Assembly: GCA_050247075.1 (NCBI GenBank)
Contig: JBFWUW010000001.1
Span: forward strand, 124,001-188,000
Origin: JBFWUW01 sp050247075
GTDB lineage: Bacteria; Planctomycetota; Planctomycetia; Pirellulales; JBFWUW01
DNA length: 64,000 nucleotides
Reading direction: 5' to 3'
Shown here: positions 45,250-55,397 of the stretch, one piece after another
Position numbering within the stretch: the stretch's first letter is position 1
How the letters are laid out: each line of letters starts with the position of its first letter
The notes under the pieces: model-generated
Databases searched by the model: none
Told to the model about the DNA's origin: nothing
What the model saw: the letters and a program-made list of their open reading frames with translations, nothing else
Position numbers and translations under genes: made by a program

Positions 45250-48200
45250 TCAATCGACAAACAAGAAACCGTTGCTATTGAAGATCACCCGGCAGAATGC
45301 CGGCAGTCCGTGCTGGGGGATGAAGGCTTGCGCCAAGGCGATTTCATCGGCCTGTGGCGGACGAGAATAGGCCAATAGATAGATACGCGTAATTTGCTCC
45401 TCCACATTGTCTCCCGCTTCGCGCTCGACGCGCTGGGCCAGGTGCCCGGCCATCCGCAGCATGAAAGAGTCGTTGAGCAGCGACAATGCTTGCAGCGGCG
45501 TGGTGGTCACGGCCCGCTTGGGGGCCGTGGTGCTGGGGTCGGGGCAGTCAAACACATCCAGCAGCGGGTTGGTGCCAGAGCGGGCCATCGTGCGGTACAG
45601 GCTGCGGCGGTTGAAGCGCCAGCCAATAGGATCGGCCGGCTCGTAAAACTGGCTGTTGAAAATGAACGTGCGAAAATCTTGGTAGCCTGGCCCGCCCAAC
45701 GTGGGATTCAGCTCACCAGCGATCGACAAGGCCGCGTCGCGAATCGACTCAGCATCCAACCGCGACGGACTATGCCGCCACAACAGGCGATTGTCGGCGT
45801 CTAGCCGCAGCGCTTCCGCCCGCGGGCGCGATGACTGCCGATAGGCGGCCGACAGCAAGATCGTGCGGTGCAGCCCCTTCAAACTCCATTCTTGCCGAAT
45901 GAGTTCGCTGGCCAGCCAATCGAGCAGCGCGGGGTGGCTGGGCCGCCCGCCGTTGAAACCGAAATCGTTGGGGGTCTGCACCAGGCCTTGTCCGAAATGA
46001 TACTGCCAGAGGCGGTTGGCGATGACTCGCGAGGCTAGCGGATTGGCCGGGTCGGTGATCCATTCCGCCAGTTTGATGCGGCGATCGGCCTCGGGCGCGT
46101 CGGGGCTAAGGCCGAAATCGCCCTCCAGGCCGGACAGCGAAGCAATGCCCGCCGGCGAGACAATCTCGCCTGGCGCGGCTGGGTTGCCGCGGGCCAGCAG
46201 GTGGCGAACCTCCGGCTGGCTTGGCTTGTTGAGATAGGTTGGCCCGCCCGTCAGCAAGGTTCTCCGCGCGGCCAGCAGAGATATCCGCTGGGCCAGCTCC
46301 ACATATTGAGCGCGCGTATCGGCCGGCATTTCCGCGATCAGTTCCTCGTCGCTGACAAAATCACTGATCAGTCCCGCGGCCGCGGCGACCTCCTCCGGAC
46401 TGAGTGCCCGGTCGTACAGCATGGCCCGGTCGATCTCGCCGCGAAGCATCTTGTTGCCGCCGGGCGGACCATGCCGCAGCCCGAACACGATTTGGCTCTT
46501 GCCGGCCTCAAACGGCTGCAAGCCCGCCGACTTGTACGGCTGCCCGTACGGTTGCCCATTGCGGTAGCCGGTGATTGTGCCATCCTCGGCGTAGACAATG
46601 ATGAACTGCACAAGTTCGGGCGACGATTGTGTTTCCACGGCCGCTTGAAAGCCTTGCGTGCGGACAAATCCATTGCTGCCGGCCATCCATTGGCCCTTGT
46701 CGCGTTCTCCAAAGACGATGGCATCAAACGTGTTGCCGTCCATCGTCTGCAGGCTGATGGCACCGCCACCTTGCTGGTCGAGATCGGCCAAAGCCGCCCA
46801 GACCTCCAGCGTTTTGGCCCGCAGGGGAACGGCCAAAGGCGCGGTCGCCACAAAGCTTTCACCGCCATCCAGCCGCAGACGTCCGTTTTCAATCCGCGCG
46901 GTGCCATGCGCCGTGCCATGCAAGCCCCCCACGCTGTCACGCAGATCGCTGTCGAAATCCCAGCGGGCTAGCGGATGGGGTGGTTCCACGGGGGAAAGCC
47001 CCGCTCGCCTGCGGGCGGCCATTTCCTCGCGCAGCGGCGCGGCTAGTTGCTGTTGCCTGTCGGTCAGTTCGGCCAGGTCGGTTTCGATCTCGCCGGCCTG
47101 CGCTAGCGCTTGGGGGCGTCCCGCTTCGCTCAAACGGTCGCGCTCGCCATGCCGCACGCCGGAAAGAGCCGCGGTAAACTGGTAATACTCTCGTTGGCTG
47201 ATGGGGTCGAACTTGTGGTCGTGGCAACGGGCACAATTGACGGTCAGCCCCAAGAATGACTGGCCCACGACGGCGGCGAAGTCCTCCAATTCGTCCTCGC
47301 GCACAACGGCCCGCATCGCCAGGCTTTGTTGCGTGTGGCCCGTTTCGTCCCAGGCACCAGCGACCAAGAAGCCGGTGGCGGTGACCGCCAACGGATCGTC
47401 GGGCCGGAGCGCGTCGCCCGCCAGTTGCAGCCGCGTGAACTCGTCGTAAGGCATGTCGTCGTTGAGGGCGGCAACCAGCCAATCACGGTAAGGCCAGGCG
47501 TTGGGCCGCAACTTGTCCCGTTCAAAACCCTGGCTCTCGCCAAAGCGAATGATGTCCAGCCAATGCCGGGCCCAACGTTCGCCATAATGGGGCGAAGCCA
47601 GCAGCCGGTCGATGAGATCGTCATAGGCCCGCGGCGATTCATCGGCCATGAAGGCGGCGGCTTCCTCTGGCGTCGGCGGAAGCCCCAGCAAGTCAAACGT
47701 GACGCGGCGGATCAACTCCCGCCGTCCCGCCGGGGGCGAGGGAGAAAGATCGTGCGATTCCAACTCGGCCAGCACAAAGTAGTCGATGGCGTTCACCGGC
47801 CAGTCGCCTTGATGGATGGCAGGCAACTCGGGCCGCGACACCGGCCGCAGCGCCCACCAGTCGTAGCCAGCCCGGGCATCGGTCGTGAATTTCAGCGGAT
47901 CGATCGTATCGCCCCACGCCGCGCCGGCGGCAATCCATTCGCGCAACAGATTTTTGTCGCCGTCCTCCAAGGGATGCTTGGGGGGCATCTCATCGGCTGC
48001 TATCCGTTGCCATAACAGGCTGTCGTCGGGCTGGCCGGCGACGAGCGCCGCGCCCGACTCGCCCCCTTTCAACGCCCGTTCGCGGCTGGTCAAGTCCAAC
48101 TCGGCCTTGGGTTCGACGCCACTGTGGCACTCGATGCAGCGCCGCACGAGCAGGGGAGCGATTTGGTCGTTGAAGTGCCGGCCGGCCGCGGATGGCTCAT

Positions 48201-48306
48201 CCGCCGAAGCAGCGCATGAGATCGCAACGAACAGGGCGAGTGTGCAATGCGAAACACGGGCATGAATACCTCGGCTAATCCAACGTTTCGCAAGACCGCA
48301 CTTCAC
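45250..48306 (-). CDS. DUF1549/DUF1553 cytochrome protein with embedded LamG domain
   Basis: 1018 residues. Signal peptide (about 1-36), then a planctomycete cytochrome c domain with CIECH at 57-61, then DUF1549 (FDLLGLPPTPEEAAAFMAD, LASPHYGERWARHWLDIIRFGESQGFERD) with a second CARCH, and C-terminal DUF1553 (WITDPANPLASRVIANRLWQYHFGQGLVQTPNDFG). A concanavalin/LamG-type domain (ARWDFDSDLRDSVGGLHGTA to GEIDRAMLYDRALSPEEVAA) is inserted between them. Such proteins are periplasmic; carbohydrate binding by the insert is an inference. GTG start with GGAGA six bases upstream. The DUF1501 partner gene is 39 bases upstream. Confidence 0.92.
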   Translation of the reverse strand: MKCGLAKRWISRGIHARVSHCTLALFVAISCAASADEPSAAGRHFNDQIAPLLVRRCIECHSGVEPKAELDLTSRERALKGGESGAALVAGQPDDSLLWQRIAADEMPPKHPLEDGDKNLLREWIAAGAAWGDTIDPLKFTTDARAGYDWWALRPVSRPELPAIHQGDWPVNAIDYFVLAELESHDLSPSPPAGRRELIRRVTFDLLGLPPTPEEAAAFMADESPRAYDDLIDRLLASPHYGERWARHWLDIIRFGESQGFERDKLRPNAWPYRDWLVAALNDDMPYDEFTRLQLAGDALRPDDPLAVTATGFLVAGAWDETGHTQQSLAMRAVVREDELEDFAAVVGQSFLGLTVNCARCHDHKFDPISQREYYQFTAALSGVRHGERDRLSEAGRPQALAQAGEIETDLAELTDRQQQLAAPLREEMAARRRAGLSPVEPPHPLARWDFDSDLRDSVGGLHGTAHGTARIENGRLRLDGGESFVATAPLAVPLRAKTLEVWAALADLDQQGGGAISLQTMDGNTFDAIVFGERDKGQWMAGSNGFVRTQGFQAAVETQSSPELVQFIIVYAEDGTITGYRNGQPYGQPYKSAGLQPFEAGKSQIVFGLRHGPPGGNKMLRGEIDRAMLYDRALSPEEVAAAAGLISDFVSDEELIAEMPADTRAQYVELAQRISLLAARRTLLTGGPTYLNKPSQPEVRHLLARGNPAAPGEIVSPAGIASLSGLEGDFGLSPDAPEADRRIKLAEWITDPANPLASRVIANRLWQYHFGQGLVQTPNDFGFNGGRPSHPALLDWLASELIRQEWSLKGLHRTILLSAAYRQSSRPRAEALRLDADNRLLWRHSPSRLDAESIRDAALSIAGELNPTLGGPGYQDFRTFIFNSQFYEPADPIGWRFNRRSLYRTMARSGTNPLLDVFDCPDPSTTAPKRAVTTTPLQALSLLNDSFMLRMAGHLAQRVEREAGDNVEEQITRIYLLAYSRPPQADEIALAQAFIPQHGLPAFCRVIFNSNGFLFVD

Positions 48307-48345
48307 AATTTTCTCCGATCCGGTTCATCAGGTGTCATTCGGCAA

Positions 48346-49842
48346 TCAACCCGATACCAAAATATCCTCGATCACATGCCCATGCACATCGGTCAGCCGG
48401 CGCTCGATGCCGTTGTGATAGAAGCTGAGGCGTTGATGGTCCAGGCCCAGAATATGCAGCATGGTGGCGTGCAAGTCGTAGATGGTCGCGACCTTCTCCA
48501 CCGCCTGGTACCCAAACTCATCGGTCGCGCCGTAGCTGGTCGCCCGTCGCACGCCCGCCCCCGCCAGCCACACGGTAAAGCCCGCCGGGTTGTGGTCGCG
48601 GCCGCTGGCCCCTTTTTGAAACGTCGGCATGCGGCCGAACTCCGTCACCCATAGCACCAGCGTGTCTTCCAGCAGTCCGCACGCCTTGAGATCCGTAAGC
48701 AGGGCCGCGGCAGGCTCATCCAGAATCGGCGCGTGGACCTCGTACTGCTTTTGCAGCGTTTTGTGGCCGTCCCAATTCCCCACCCCTTCTCCCATGGCGT
48801 AGCCGCCGTTGAACAATTGCACGCAACGCACGCCCCGCTCTAGCAACCGGCGGGCCAGCAGGCAATTGCGGCCAAATCCGGCCTTGAGCTCGTTGGTATC
48901 GTCCACGCAGTACTGCCGCCGCACCACCGCCGACTCGCGATTCAGGTCGCCCGCCTCGGCCGCCCGCAGTTGCATCTTGGCGGCCAGCTCGTAACTGGCG
49001 ATGCGCGCGGCCAGTTGCGTGTCCCCGGGGAATTTTTCCAAATGCTTGTCGTTGAGCCGCTTGAGAAAGTCGGCCGAAGCACGGTCGGCCTCTGGGCTGA
49101 TTCGATCGGGCCTGGCCAAATTGGGTATCGGCTTGTCGGCCGAGAAGGCCGTTCCTTGAAAGACCGCCGGCAAGAAACCGGCACCCCAATTGCTGGCACC
49201 CGACTGCGGCACGCCGCGAGGATCGGGAATCGCCACGAAGGCGGGCAGATCGTCGGCCTCGCTTCCCAAGGCGTACGAGACCCAGGCCCCGGCGCTGGGA
49301 AAACCGTCCAGCGTAAAGCCGGTGCTCATCTGGTTCTCGGCCGGGCCGTGCGTGTTGCTCTTGGCCGTCATGGAATGGATAAAGCACATCTCGTCGGCCA
49401 ACTCCGCCAAATGCGGCAGCAACTCGCTGATATGCTTGCCGCTCTCGCCCCGCGGCTTGAACGCCCAGGGGCTTTGGGTGATGGCCCCTTGTTCGCCTTG
49501 AAACGTGATCAACGCATCACCGCCAGGCAGCGGCTGGCCATGCCGGCGAACCAGTTCCGGCTTGTAGTCGAAGGTATCGAGATGGCTGCATGCCCCGCTG
49601 CAAAAAATGGTCAGCACGCGGTTAGCCTTGGCGGCAAACTGCGGCGGACGGGCCGCCAACGGTGCTTCGGGCCGAATGTTCGGCCGGATCGGCGAACGAT
49701 CGCGGCTTTCCGCCATCAGGCCCTGCCGGCTGAGCAGCCCGGCCAAGGCAATGCCCGCCAGCCCGTTGCCGGCATGACCGAGAAAATCTCGCCGTGCCAG
49801 CAATGCGTGACCGGCTAGGGAAGGCGTTGTCGCGTCTGGCAT
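48346..49842 (-). CDS. DUF1501 protein, Tat-exported
   Basis: 498 residues. The N-terminus ALLARRDFLGHAGNGLAGIALAGL is a twin-arginine signal. The DUF1501 core, a sulfatase/alkaline-phosphatase-like fold, shows IFCSGACSHLDTFDYKPEL, EQGAITQSPWAFKPRGESGKHISELLPHLA, WVTEFGRMPTFQKGASGRDHNPAGF and TIYDLHATMLHILGLDH. His and Asp residues of a metal site appear conserved. The family nearly always accompanies DUF1549/DUF1553 proteins, as here. The ATG at 49842 is fixed by the signal peptide. Confidence 0.92.
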   Translation of the reverse strand: MPDATTPSLAGHALLARRDFLGHAGNGLAGIALAGLLSRQGLMAESRDRSPIRPNIRPEAPLAARPPQFAAKANRVLTIFCSGACSHLDTFDYKPELVRRHGQPLPGGDALITFQGEQGAITQSPWAFKPRGESGKHISELLPHLAELADEMCFIHSMTAKSNTHGPAENQMSTGFTLDGFPSAGAWVSYALGSEADDLPAFVAIPDPRGVPQSGASNWGAGFLPAVFQGTAFSADKPIPNLARPDRISPEADRASADFLKRLNDKHLEKFPGDTQLAARIASYELAAKMQLRAAEAGDLNRESAVVRRQYCVDDTNELKAGFGRNCLLARRLLERGVRCVQLFNGGYAMGEGVGNWDGHKTLQKQYEVHAPILDEPAAALLTDLKACGLLEDTLVLWVTEFGRMPTFQKGASGRDHNPAGFTVWLAGAGVRRATSYGATDEFGYQAVEKVATIYDLHATMLHILGLDHQRLSFYHNGIERRLTDVHGHVIEDILVSG

Positions 49843-50123
49843 GGGCAGCGGTCCTGGGCAATTGTCGTCGTCGGTTCCGTCCCTATCGTAACATGCCGCC
49901 ACCGTTGATTTGAAGCAGGCGGACAAATGGAAGTCAGCCGTTGGCTCTCCATGTCGCATAAGGTACACCGCTACCCGCCGTCTCACCGATAGTACGTTGA
50001 CACCCCAACTTTTCCCCCCGACAATTGAATGAGGATGCCAATTGCCGGGTATTGCCTGGCCGAATAGGCCTCTGCGTGCCGAGAACTCTCCGCCGCAGCC
50101 GACCATGGAACAAGGAGACCGCC

Positions 50124-51539
50124 GTGAAATTGCCGCGATTGTGGACCATTTCGGCATTGGCAATGGTGGTCTGCTGCCAATGCGGTGCTGTTGCGCACGG
50201 GGCGAATCAAGATCGCGAATTTCAAGCCGCCAAAAGAAAATTCACCCAACGGATCAACGCCAAGCGGCCCGATGTCCGCATCGAGACCGTTGAAGCGCTA
50301 TCCGCCGAGCCCAGCGTGGAAAACGCCCGGTTGCTGCTAGAGGCCGCCTTCAGTAGCAAGCACGACGATGTCCGGCAGGCTGCCGCCCATACGCTGGAGA
50401 AATTCAAGGACGATCCAGCCGTTTGCGAGCACTTGCTGACGCTGGTCGAGTCTAGCCTGGCTCCGCCCAAGCCTGCTAAATCCGGCAAGTCCAAGGGAAC
50501 CAAGGGCAAACAGAGCGAGGTCGCGTTTACCGACGTGGCCGGCCCGGTGCTACTGACGCTGCTCTCTTCGGAAGCCGATGGCGTGTCCGATCGCGCGCTG
50601 GCCCTGCTGGAGAAAGCCGCCGGCGAGTCGTCCGATGGTGAAACGCTCATCGGCTTGTTGGCCGATGCCTTGGGTGAACGGGGCGGTGCAAACGATGTGG
50701 CCGTGTTGGCCAATCTGGCCGCTTGGAAGGCCGTGGAGAACAGCTTTCCGGCGCAGCGGGCCGTGACGCAAGCGTTGATCGGCATTCGCGAAAAAAAGGC
50801 CATCGACGCACTGGTGGCGATTCTGCAATCGGCCGATGGCCAGGTCAAAGCCGATATCGTGCAATACCTCGCTTTGATCAGCGGGCAACCGCCGGCGGCC
50901 CAGGCCAACATTTGGGCCCAATGGTGGGAAGGTGTCCAGGAATCTTTTGAGTTTCCCGGTCCAATGAATCTGGCGGGCATGCCTGCCCCGCCTGCTCCCG
51001 GAGCGCCCCATTATTATGGCGTGCCCCTCTATGCTAACCGCATGGTGTTCGTGCTCGATACGTCGGGCAGCATGAAGGGGGACCGCATTGTCGCCGCCGT
51101 GCAAAAGCTGAACCAGGCGATCGATAGCCTGCATCCCAAGGTGGAGTTTACCGTGGTGGTGTTTCACGCGCAGGTTGGCGTTTGGCAGCGCAAGCTGGTT
51201 CCAGCCACGTCTGAGAATCGGCTGGCTGCCCAGGCATTTATCTCGCAGCAGCAGTTGGGGCCGGCCACGGCTTCGTACAATGCCTTGGAGGCGGCCCTCA
51301 ACTTTCCGGCCGAGTCGATCTACTTCTTGACCGATGGCGCGCCGCACGGCGGCAAGACCGACAATCCGGTGGAAATTGTCAACGTCATCACGCGGCTTAA
51401 CAAGGTTCGCCGCATGTCGATCAACGCTTTTGGCATTGGCGTTGGTCCGGCGGGCAACGTGTTCGACAGTTTCCTGCGGGCGCTTTCAGAAAAAAACTAC
51501 GGCGTCTATCGCCGCGTCGATCAGGTCGAACTGCCATAA
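50124..51539 (+). CDS. HEAT-like plus vWA domain protein, exported
   Basis: 471 residues. A signal peptide (RLWTISALAMVVCCQCGAVAHG) leads into HEAT-like helical repeats (about 40-255; PDVRIETVEALSAEPSVENARLLLEAAF, DDVRQAAAHTLEKFKDD). A vWA domain fills 300-471 with the MIDAS motif FVLDTSGSMKGDRI (Asp312, Ser314, Ser316) and FLTDGAPHGG. vWA domains bind proteins through a metal ion. The GTG at 50124 has AGGAG six bases upstream and directly precedes the signal peptide. Confidence 0.87.
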   Translation: MKLPRLWTISALAMVVCCQCGAVAHGANQDREFQAAKRKFTQRINAKRPDVRIETVEALSAEPSVENARLLLEAAFSSKHDDVRQAAAHTLEKFKDDPAVCEHLLTLVESSLAPPKPAKSGKSKGTKGKQSEVAFTDVAGPVLLTLLSSEADGVSDRALALLEKAAGESSDGETLIGLLADALGERGGANDVAVLANLAAWKAVENSFPAQRAVTQALIGIREKKAIDALVAILQSADGQVKADIVQYLALISGQPPAAQANIWAQWWEGVQESFEFPGPMNLAGMPAPPAPGAPHYYGVPLYANRMVFVLDTSGSMKGDRIVAAVQKLNQAIDSLHPKVEFTVVVFHAQVGVWQRKLVPATSENRLAAQAFISQQQLGPATASYNALEAALNFPAESIYFLTDGAPHGGKTDNPVEIVNVITRLNKVRRMSINAFGIGVGPAGNVFDSFLRALSEKNYGVYRRVDQVELP

Positions 51540-51620
51540 GGTGCCGGCCCCGCCTTGCCGACGGCCGCCCCCCCTTCTACAATCCGCGAAAAGATCACAC
51601 ATAAACTCGCGGAGTTTGTC

Positions 51621-52082
51621 ATGGAACGCACACTGATTATCTTTAAGCCCGACTGCGTCCAGCGTCGTTTGGTTGGTCGGATTTTGGCCCGGTTTGAGGA
51701 CAAGGGACTCAACCCGATCGCCCTCAAGCTGATGACGATTACGCCCGACCTGGCGAAACAGCACTATGCCGAGCACGTCTCCAAGGGTTGGTATCCCACG
51801 CTAGAAGCCTTCATTACCGGCGGCCCGGTCATTGTTGGCGTGCTGGAAGGCCTGGAAGTCATTCGCGTGGTTCGAGAAATGCTCGGTGCCACCAGCGGAC
51901 TCAAGGCCGCGGCGGGCACGATTCGCGGTGACTTTAGTTCCAGCCGCCAGATGAATCTGGTGCATGCCTCTGACGGGCCCGAAGCCGCCGCGCGGGAAAT
52001 CGCCCTGTACTTCAAACCGGTGGAACTGTTCGAGTCCGAGCCGACGATTGCCCCCTGGCTGCGGGCCAGCGACGAGAAATAG
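51621..52082 (+). CDS. ndk: Nucleoside diphosphate kinase
   Basis: 153 residues. ERTLIIFKPDCVQRRLVGRILARFEDKG is the standard N-terminus with the nucleotide-contacting Lys10. The active site NLVHASDGPEAAAREI contains the phosphorylated His115, and Arg102 and Asn112 are in place. It equilibrates nucleoside tri- and diphosphates. GGAG lies seven bases before the ATG. The gene is followed by an inverted repeat pair and converges on the GGDEF gene. Confidence 0.96.
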   Translation: MERTLIIFKPDCVQRRLVGRILARFEDKGLNPIALKLMTITPDLAKQHYAEHVSKGWYPTLEAFITGGPVIVGVLEGLEVIRVVREMLGATSGLKAAAGTIRGDFSSSRQMNLVHASDGPEAAAREIALYFKPVELFESEPTIAPWLRASDEK

Positions 52083-52121
52083 GCCTGTGGTGTTCAGCCT
52101 GATTGCGGCCCGTGAAGTCGC

Positions 52122-52193
52122 TGTGGGAGGCAATTCCATCGCCGATGGCAGGGCGTTTCACCGTTCCAATCGGCGATGGAATCGCCTCCTACA
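52122..52193. repeat. Inverted pair of palindromic arms (72 bp)
   Basis: Left arm 52122-52146 (TGTGGGAGGCAATTCCATCG and CCGAT) and right arm 52169-52193 with GGCGAT-GGA-ATCGCC and CTCCTACA are inverted copies separated by 22 bases. It sits between the convergent ndk and GGDEF genes, where it could serve as a bidirectional transcript end. Confidence 0.88.
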
Positions 52194-52220
52194 GGTAAGC
52201 GAATCGCCGCCGACTTCAGG

Positions 52221-54404
52221 CTAACCCTGTACCGCGGGCAGTTCGTCGTCGCCCAGGTATTCCGCGGCCATGAGATACGAGCGAAAGCTCGTCAGCAGTT
52301 GCTTGGCTCGCTCTGCCACTTCGGCCTTGCGCCGGTCGCGGCGGCGGACGGGCAGTATCTCGACATGCACGCGGGTGCGGATCGGCAGGAACCGCCCAGC
52401 CTTGTTGGTTTTTTGCGGCAACTCTTGGAACGAGATATCGAGCAGGAACGGAACGGTCTGGTCGGACAGCCGCCGCAGCCAGGCGATGCCCCCCGGCCCA
52501 ATTCGAATCCGCATTGTATTCTCGCCAACGTTGATGACTTCGGCCGAGTGGTCCGAGACGAACCCGCGAAGCTTTTCGATCGCCACCGACAACGGCACGG
52601 CCATGATCAGGTCTTGCTCGGCCAGCAGATGCTCTCGGCTAGGATCGGGCGCGGGCATGTCCGGCAAAGCCTCTTTGGTGATTCCCATGCCGGTACCGAG
52701 TTGCACGACGTTGTTGCGGCCGCGGTCCTTGGCTTCGTACAACGCCCGGTCGGCCCGCGCCAGCATGAGTTCTGGCGAATCGCCGTGCTGGACCTCGGTC
52801 ACGCCAAAGCTGGCGGTGACGCGTTTGCCGTCCAGGCAGGCATGTTGCACCATGCTGATCCGCTTGCGAATTTCCTCGGCCCGGCGCGAGGCCGAAACGC
52901 TGTCGCAGTCGGCGCAGACAATCACGAATTCCTCACCGCCGTAGCGGGCCACCAGGTCGCCAGGCCGGCATCCACTCTTCATGACTTTGGCGAAGGTCTT
53001 TAGCACCTCGTCGCCCGCCGGATGGCCGAATGTATCGTTCACTTTCTTGAAGTGGTCGATATCGGTGATGATCAGGCTGCAAGGCAACTCGCGTTCCAGG
53101 TGGGCGTGGACGATCATGCCATGCACACGGTTGAACTCGGCACGGTTGGCAACCTGCGTCAACGGATCGCGGGTGGCCAGTTCGTGCAGGCTGTGGCAGC
53201 GGGCTTCCAACGAGATTTCCGGCGAAACGTCGTGCAAGACCAGCGTGGTGCCGTGGGTTACACCATCGTCCGCGATGGCCGGCACAATCTGCGCCTCGAC
53301 CGAGACATCCTTGCGGCCGCGGCCCCGTATGACCAGGCGTCGGTAACGCTGCTCTCCGGTGCTGATGGAATCGGCAACTGGACATTTTTCATTGGGCACG
53401 GTCACTCCGCCATCGTCGCGCATGTCGAGCAGGCAAGGCGTGAACTGGTTGCCTTGCATGCTGGAGGCGGACAGGCCCGTCATGCGTTCCGCGCCGGCGC
53501 TCCAAAACGTCACGCAGCGGTTGGCGTCGAGAAAGGCCACGGCGTCGCGCATGTTGTCCAGCAGGGTCTGCTGGAATAGTTGGCTCGGCCCGTGCTCGAA
53601 CTTGGTGCCCGTGTGCGGAGTCAATTGCCAGAGGCTGTTGACGCGGTCGTGGTCGAGCTCCTCAAACCAACGCTGCGCGACTTGTTCGTGCAGGCTCGTC
53701 TGGTCGCATTCGTGCAGGGCGGCAAAGATCTTCACCAGATCGGGGTCGAACTGCGTGCCCGACACGCGGTAGAGTTCGGCAATGGCCCGCTCTTGAGGCA
53801 CGGCGCGGCGGTACGGGCTGTCCCAGGTCATGGAGTCAAAGGCGTCGGCCACCGCCAGCATCCTCGCGCCCAGCGGCAGTTCGGTGCCCCAGCGGTCATA
53901 GCCGTGCCGCGTTCCATCGAACCAGGCAGCGCTGTAGTGGATCATTTCCAAAACAGGGGGTGCCGCGCAGCCGCATCGCAAGATCTCAATGCCATGCAGG
54001 CGGTATTGCTCCATCACGGCAAACTCGTCGGCGGTCAGCCGCTCGGGCTTCAACAAGATCGGATCAGGCACGCCAATTTTTCCGACATCGTGCAGCAGAC
54101 AAGCGACTTCAATCAGGTCTCGCTGCTCCTCGGACATGCCCATCGCCAAGGCCCATGATGCGCAACTGAGCGTCACCCGCAGCGAGTGCGAGGCGGTTGG
54201 AGGGTGTCGAAACCGCAGCGCGGTGAACAAGCTGCTGGCAATGCCCAGTCGGGCCTGTAAGAGTTGGTTCTCTGGAGACTCCGCCGCAGCCGACCGCGCT
54301 GCGCCCGGCGACGGCCGTGGATCGCCGCTCGGCTGCCGCTCGGCTGCCGTCGGCGGTGCCGAGGCACCTCGGCCAGCTTGCATTGTTTGCGACAATTGAT
54401 CCAT
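52221..54404 (-). CDS. HD-PAS-GGDEF signalling protein with unassigned C-terminal domain
   Basis: 727 residues. A disordered start (1-45) precedes an HD-GYP-like domain (50-230) with HDVGKIGVPD but GYD at 168-170 instead of GYP and HYS instead of HHE, so phosphodiesterase activity is doubtful. A PAS domain lies at 275-395. The GGDEF domain (405-570) has an intact GGEEF (489-493) and an RxxD inhibitory site (Arg480, Asp483) at the canonical distance, so it should make c-di-GMP under product inhibition. Residues 580-727 are a separate domain not recognised. The ATG at 54404 was preferred to a TTG 27 bases upstream. Confidence 0.9.
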   Translation of the reverse strand: MDQLSQTMQAGRGASAPPTAAERQPSGDPRPSPGAARSAAAESPENQLLQARLGIASSLFTALRFRHPPTASHSLRVTLSCASWALAMGMSEEQRDLIEVACLLHDVGKIGVPDPILLKPERLTADEFAVMEQYRLHGIEILRCGCAAPPVLEMIHYSAAWFDGTRHGYDRWGTELPLGARMLAVADAFDSMTWDSPYRRAVPQERAIAELYRVSGTQFDPDLVKIFAALHECDQTSLHEQVAQRWFEELDHDRVNSLWQLTPHTGTKFEHGPSQLFQQTLLDNMRDAVAFLDANRCVTFWSAGAERMTGLSASSMQGNQFTPCLLDMRDDGGVTVPNEKCPVADSISTGEQRYRRLVIRGRGRKDVSVEAQIVPAIADDGVTHGTTLVLHDVSPEISLEARCHSLHELATRDPLTQVANRAEFNRVHGMIVHAHLERELPCSLIITDIDHFKKVNDTFGHPAGDEVLKTFAKVMKSGCRPGDLVARYGGEEFVIVCADCDSVSASRRAEEIRKRISMVQHACLDGKRVTASFGVTEVQHGDSPELMLARADRALYEAKDRGRNNVVQLGTGMGITKEALPDMPAPDPSREHLLAEQDLIMAVPLSVAIEKLRGFVSDHSAEVINVGENTMRIRIGPGGIAWLRRLSDQTVPFLLDISFQELPQKTNKAGRFLPIRTRVHVEILPVRRRDRRKAEVAERAKQLLTSFRSYLMAAEYLGDDELPAVQG

Positions 54405-54737
54405 GACGCCACGCTCCAGTTTCGCCGACAAGATTTCACGCTGGCTTTGAAGCGCGCACCGGTCGCAAGCGCTTCAATGCCCAAAAAGTCTAGGTTGCAA
54501 TCGGAACCAAGCGGCCCGCGGGGCGAGAAAGATGCAACTGGCGGGCCCGTTCCCCTTGCCCCAAGCATGGGGTTCGGTGTTAAACTAAAGGTCCAGCCGT
54601 TACGGTCGCTATAAGCGGCCCGCCCACAAGAACGACCTACCCGCCTCCGGCTAGCAGCGAGATCTTCGGAAGATACGGTTTTTCGGCAATGCACCGGCGG
54701 AACGCTCCACCACCACGACTATCCACGGGAGACACAG
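54405..54737. other. Intergenic region between divergent genes
   Basis: About 330 bases before the TlpA-like lipoprotein gene and the GGDEF gene. Both promoters must be here, but no clear pair was identified. No gene or repeat seen. Confidence 0.4.
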
Positions 54738-55361
54738 ATGATGCGGCCTATGCTGACTTTGCTGATGGTAACGTTGCCTGGCCTGTTGGCCGGCTGCAAT
54801 CAGGCTACTTCCGCCGGTCCCGCCGCGAAGCCAGCGGCTAAACCGGCGGAACAGCTTGCCAAGGCTGAATCAAAGCCGGCCGCGACCGATGACGGAATCA
54901 AGTTGACGGTCGTTGACTACGACGGAATCCTGGCCGCCATCGCCAAACACAAAGGCAAGGTGGTGGTTATCGACGCCTGGGCTACCTGGTGCCCCCCCTG
55001 CGTGAAGGAGTTTCCGGGCCTTGTTGCCCTGCATGAAAAACTGGGGCCCGAGAAGGTGGCATGTGTCTCGCTGAGTTTCAACGACGCGAGTGTGACCGAC
55101 GACTCGGACGATGGCGAGCAAGCCGCGCTGCCGTTCTTGCAAGAGCAAAGGGCCACCTTCGATAATCTGATTATCTCCAATCAAGACGTGGGGGATATGG
55201 TTTATCGCAAGCTGAAATTCGCTTCCATCCCCGCCGTGCTGGTCTACAACCAGGAAGGCAACCTGGAAAAGCTCATCATGCACTCGGAGGAAAAGGGAGC
55301 GAAGCCCACCTATGAGCAGGTCGGCGAACTGGTCGACAAGTTGTTGGCGGACGGACAATAG
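54738..55361 (+). CDS. TlpA-like thioredoxin lipoprotein
   Basis: 207 residues. Lipoprotein signal with lipobox LAGC (Cys20), a Pro/Ala/Lys-rich linker (21-50), then a thioredoxin fold with the redox motif WCPPC (Cys85, Cys88) and the cis-Pro in ASIPAVLVYN. Such proteins reduce disulfides outside the cytoplasm, for example for cytochrome c maturation, which fits the many CxxCH proteins nearby. It is separated from the di-heme protein gene by a repeat pair. Confidence 0.92.
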   Translation: MMRPMLTLLMVTLPGLLAGCNQATSAGPAAKPAAKPAEQLAKAESKPAATDDGIKLTVVDYDGILAAIAKHKGKVVVIDAWATWCPPCVKEFPGLVALHEKLGPEKVACVSLSFNDASVTDDSDDGEQAALPFLQEQRATFDNLIISNQDVGDMVYRKLKFASIPAVLVYNQEGNLEKLIMHSEEKGAKPTYEQVGELVDKLLADGQ

Positions 55362-55397
55362 CGGGGCCTGAAGCCCGGTAGGAAAACTCACGTTGTG

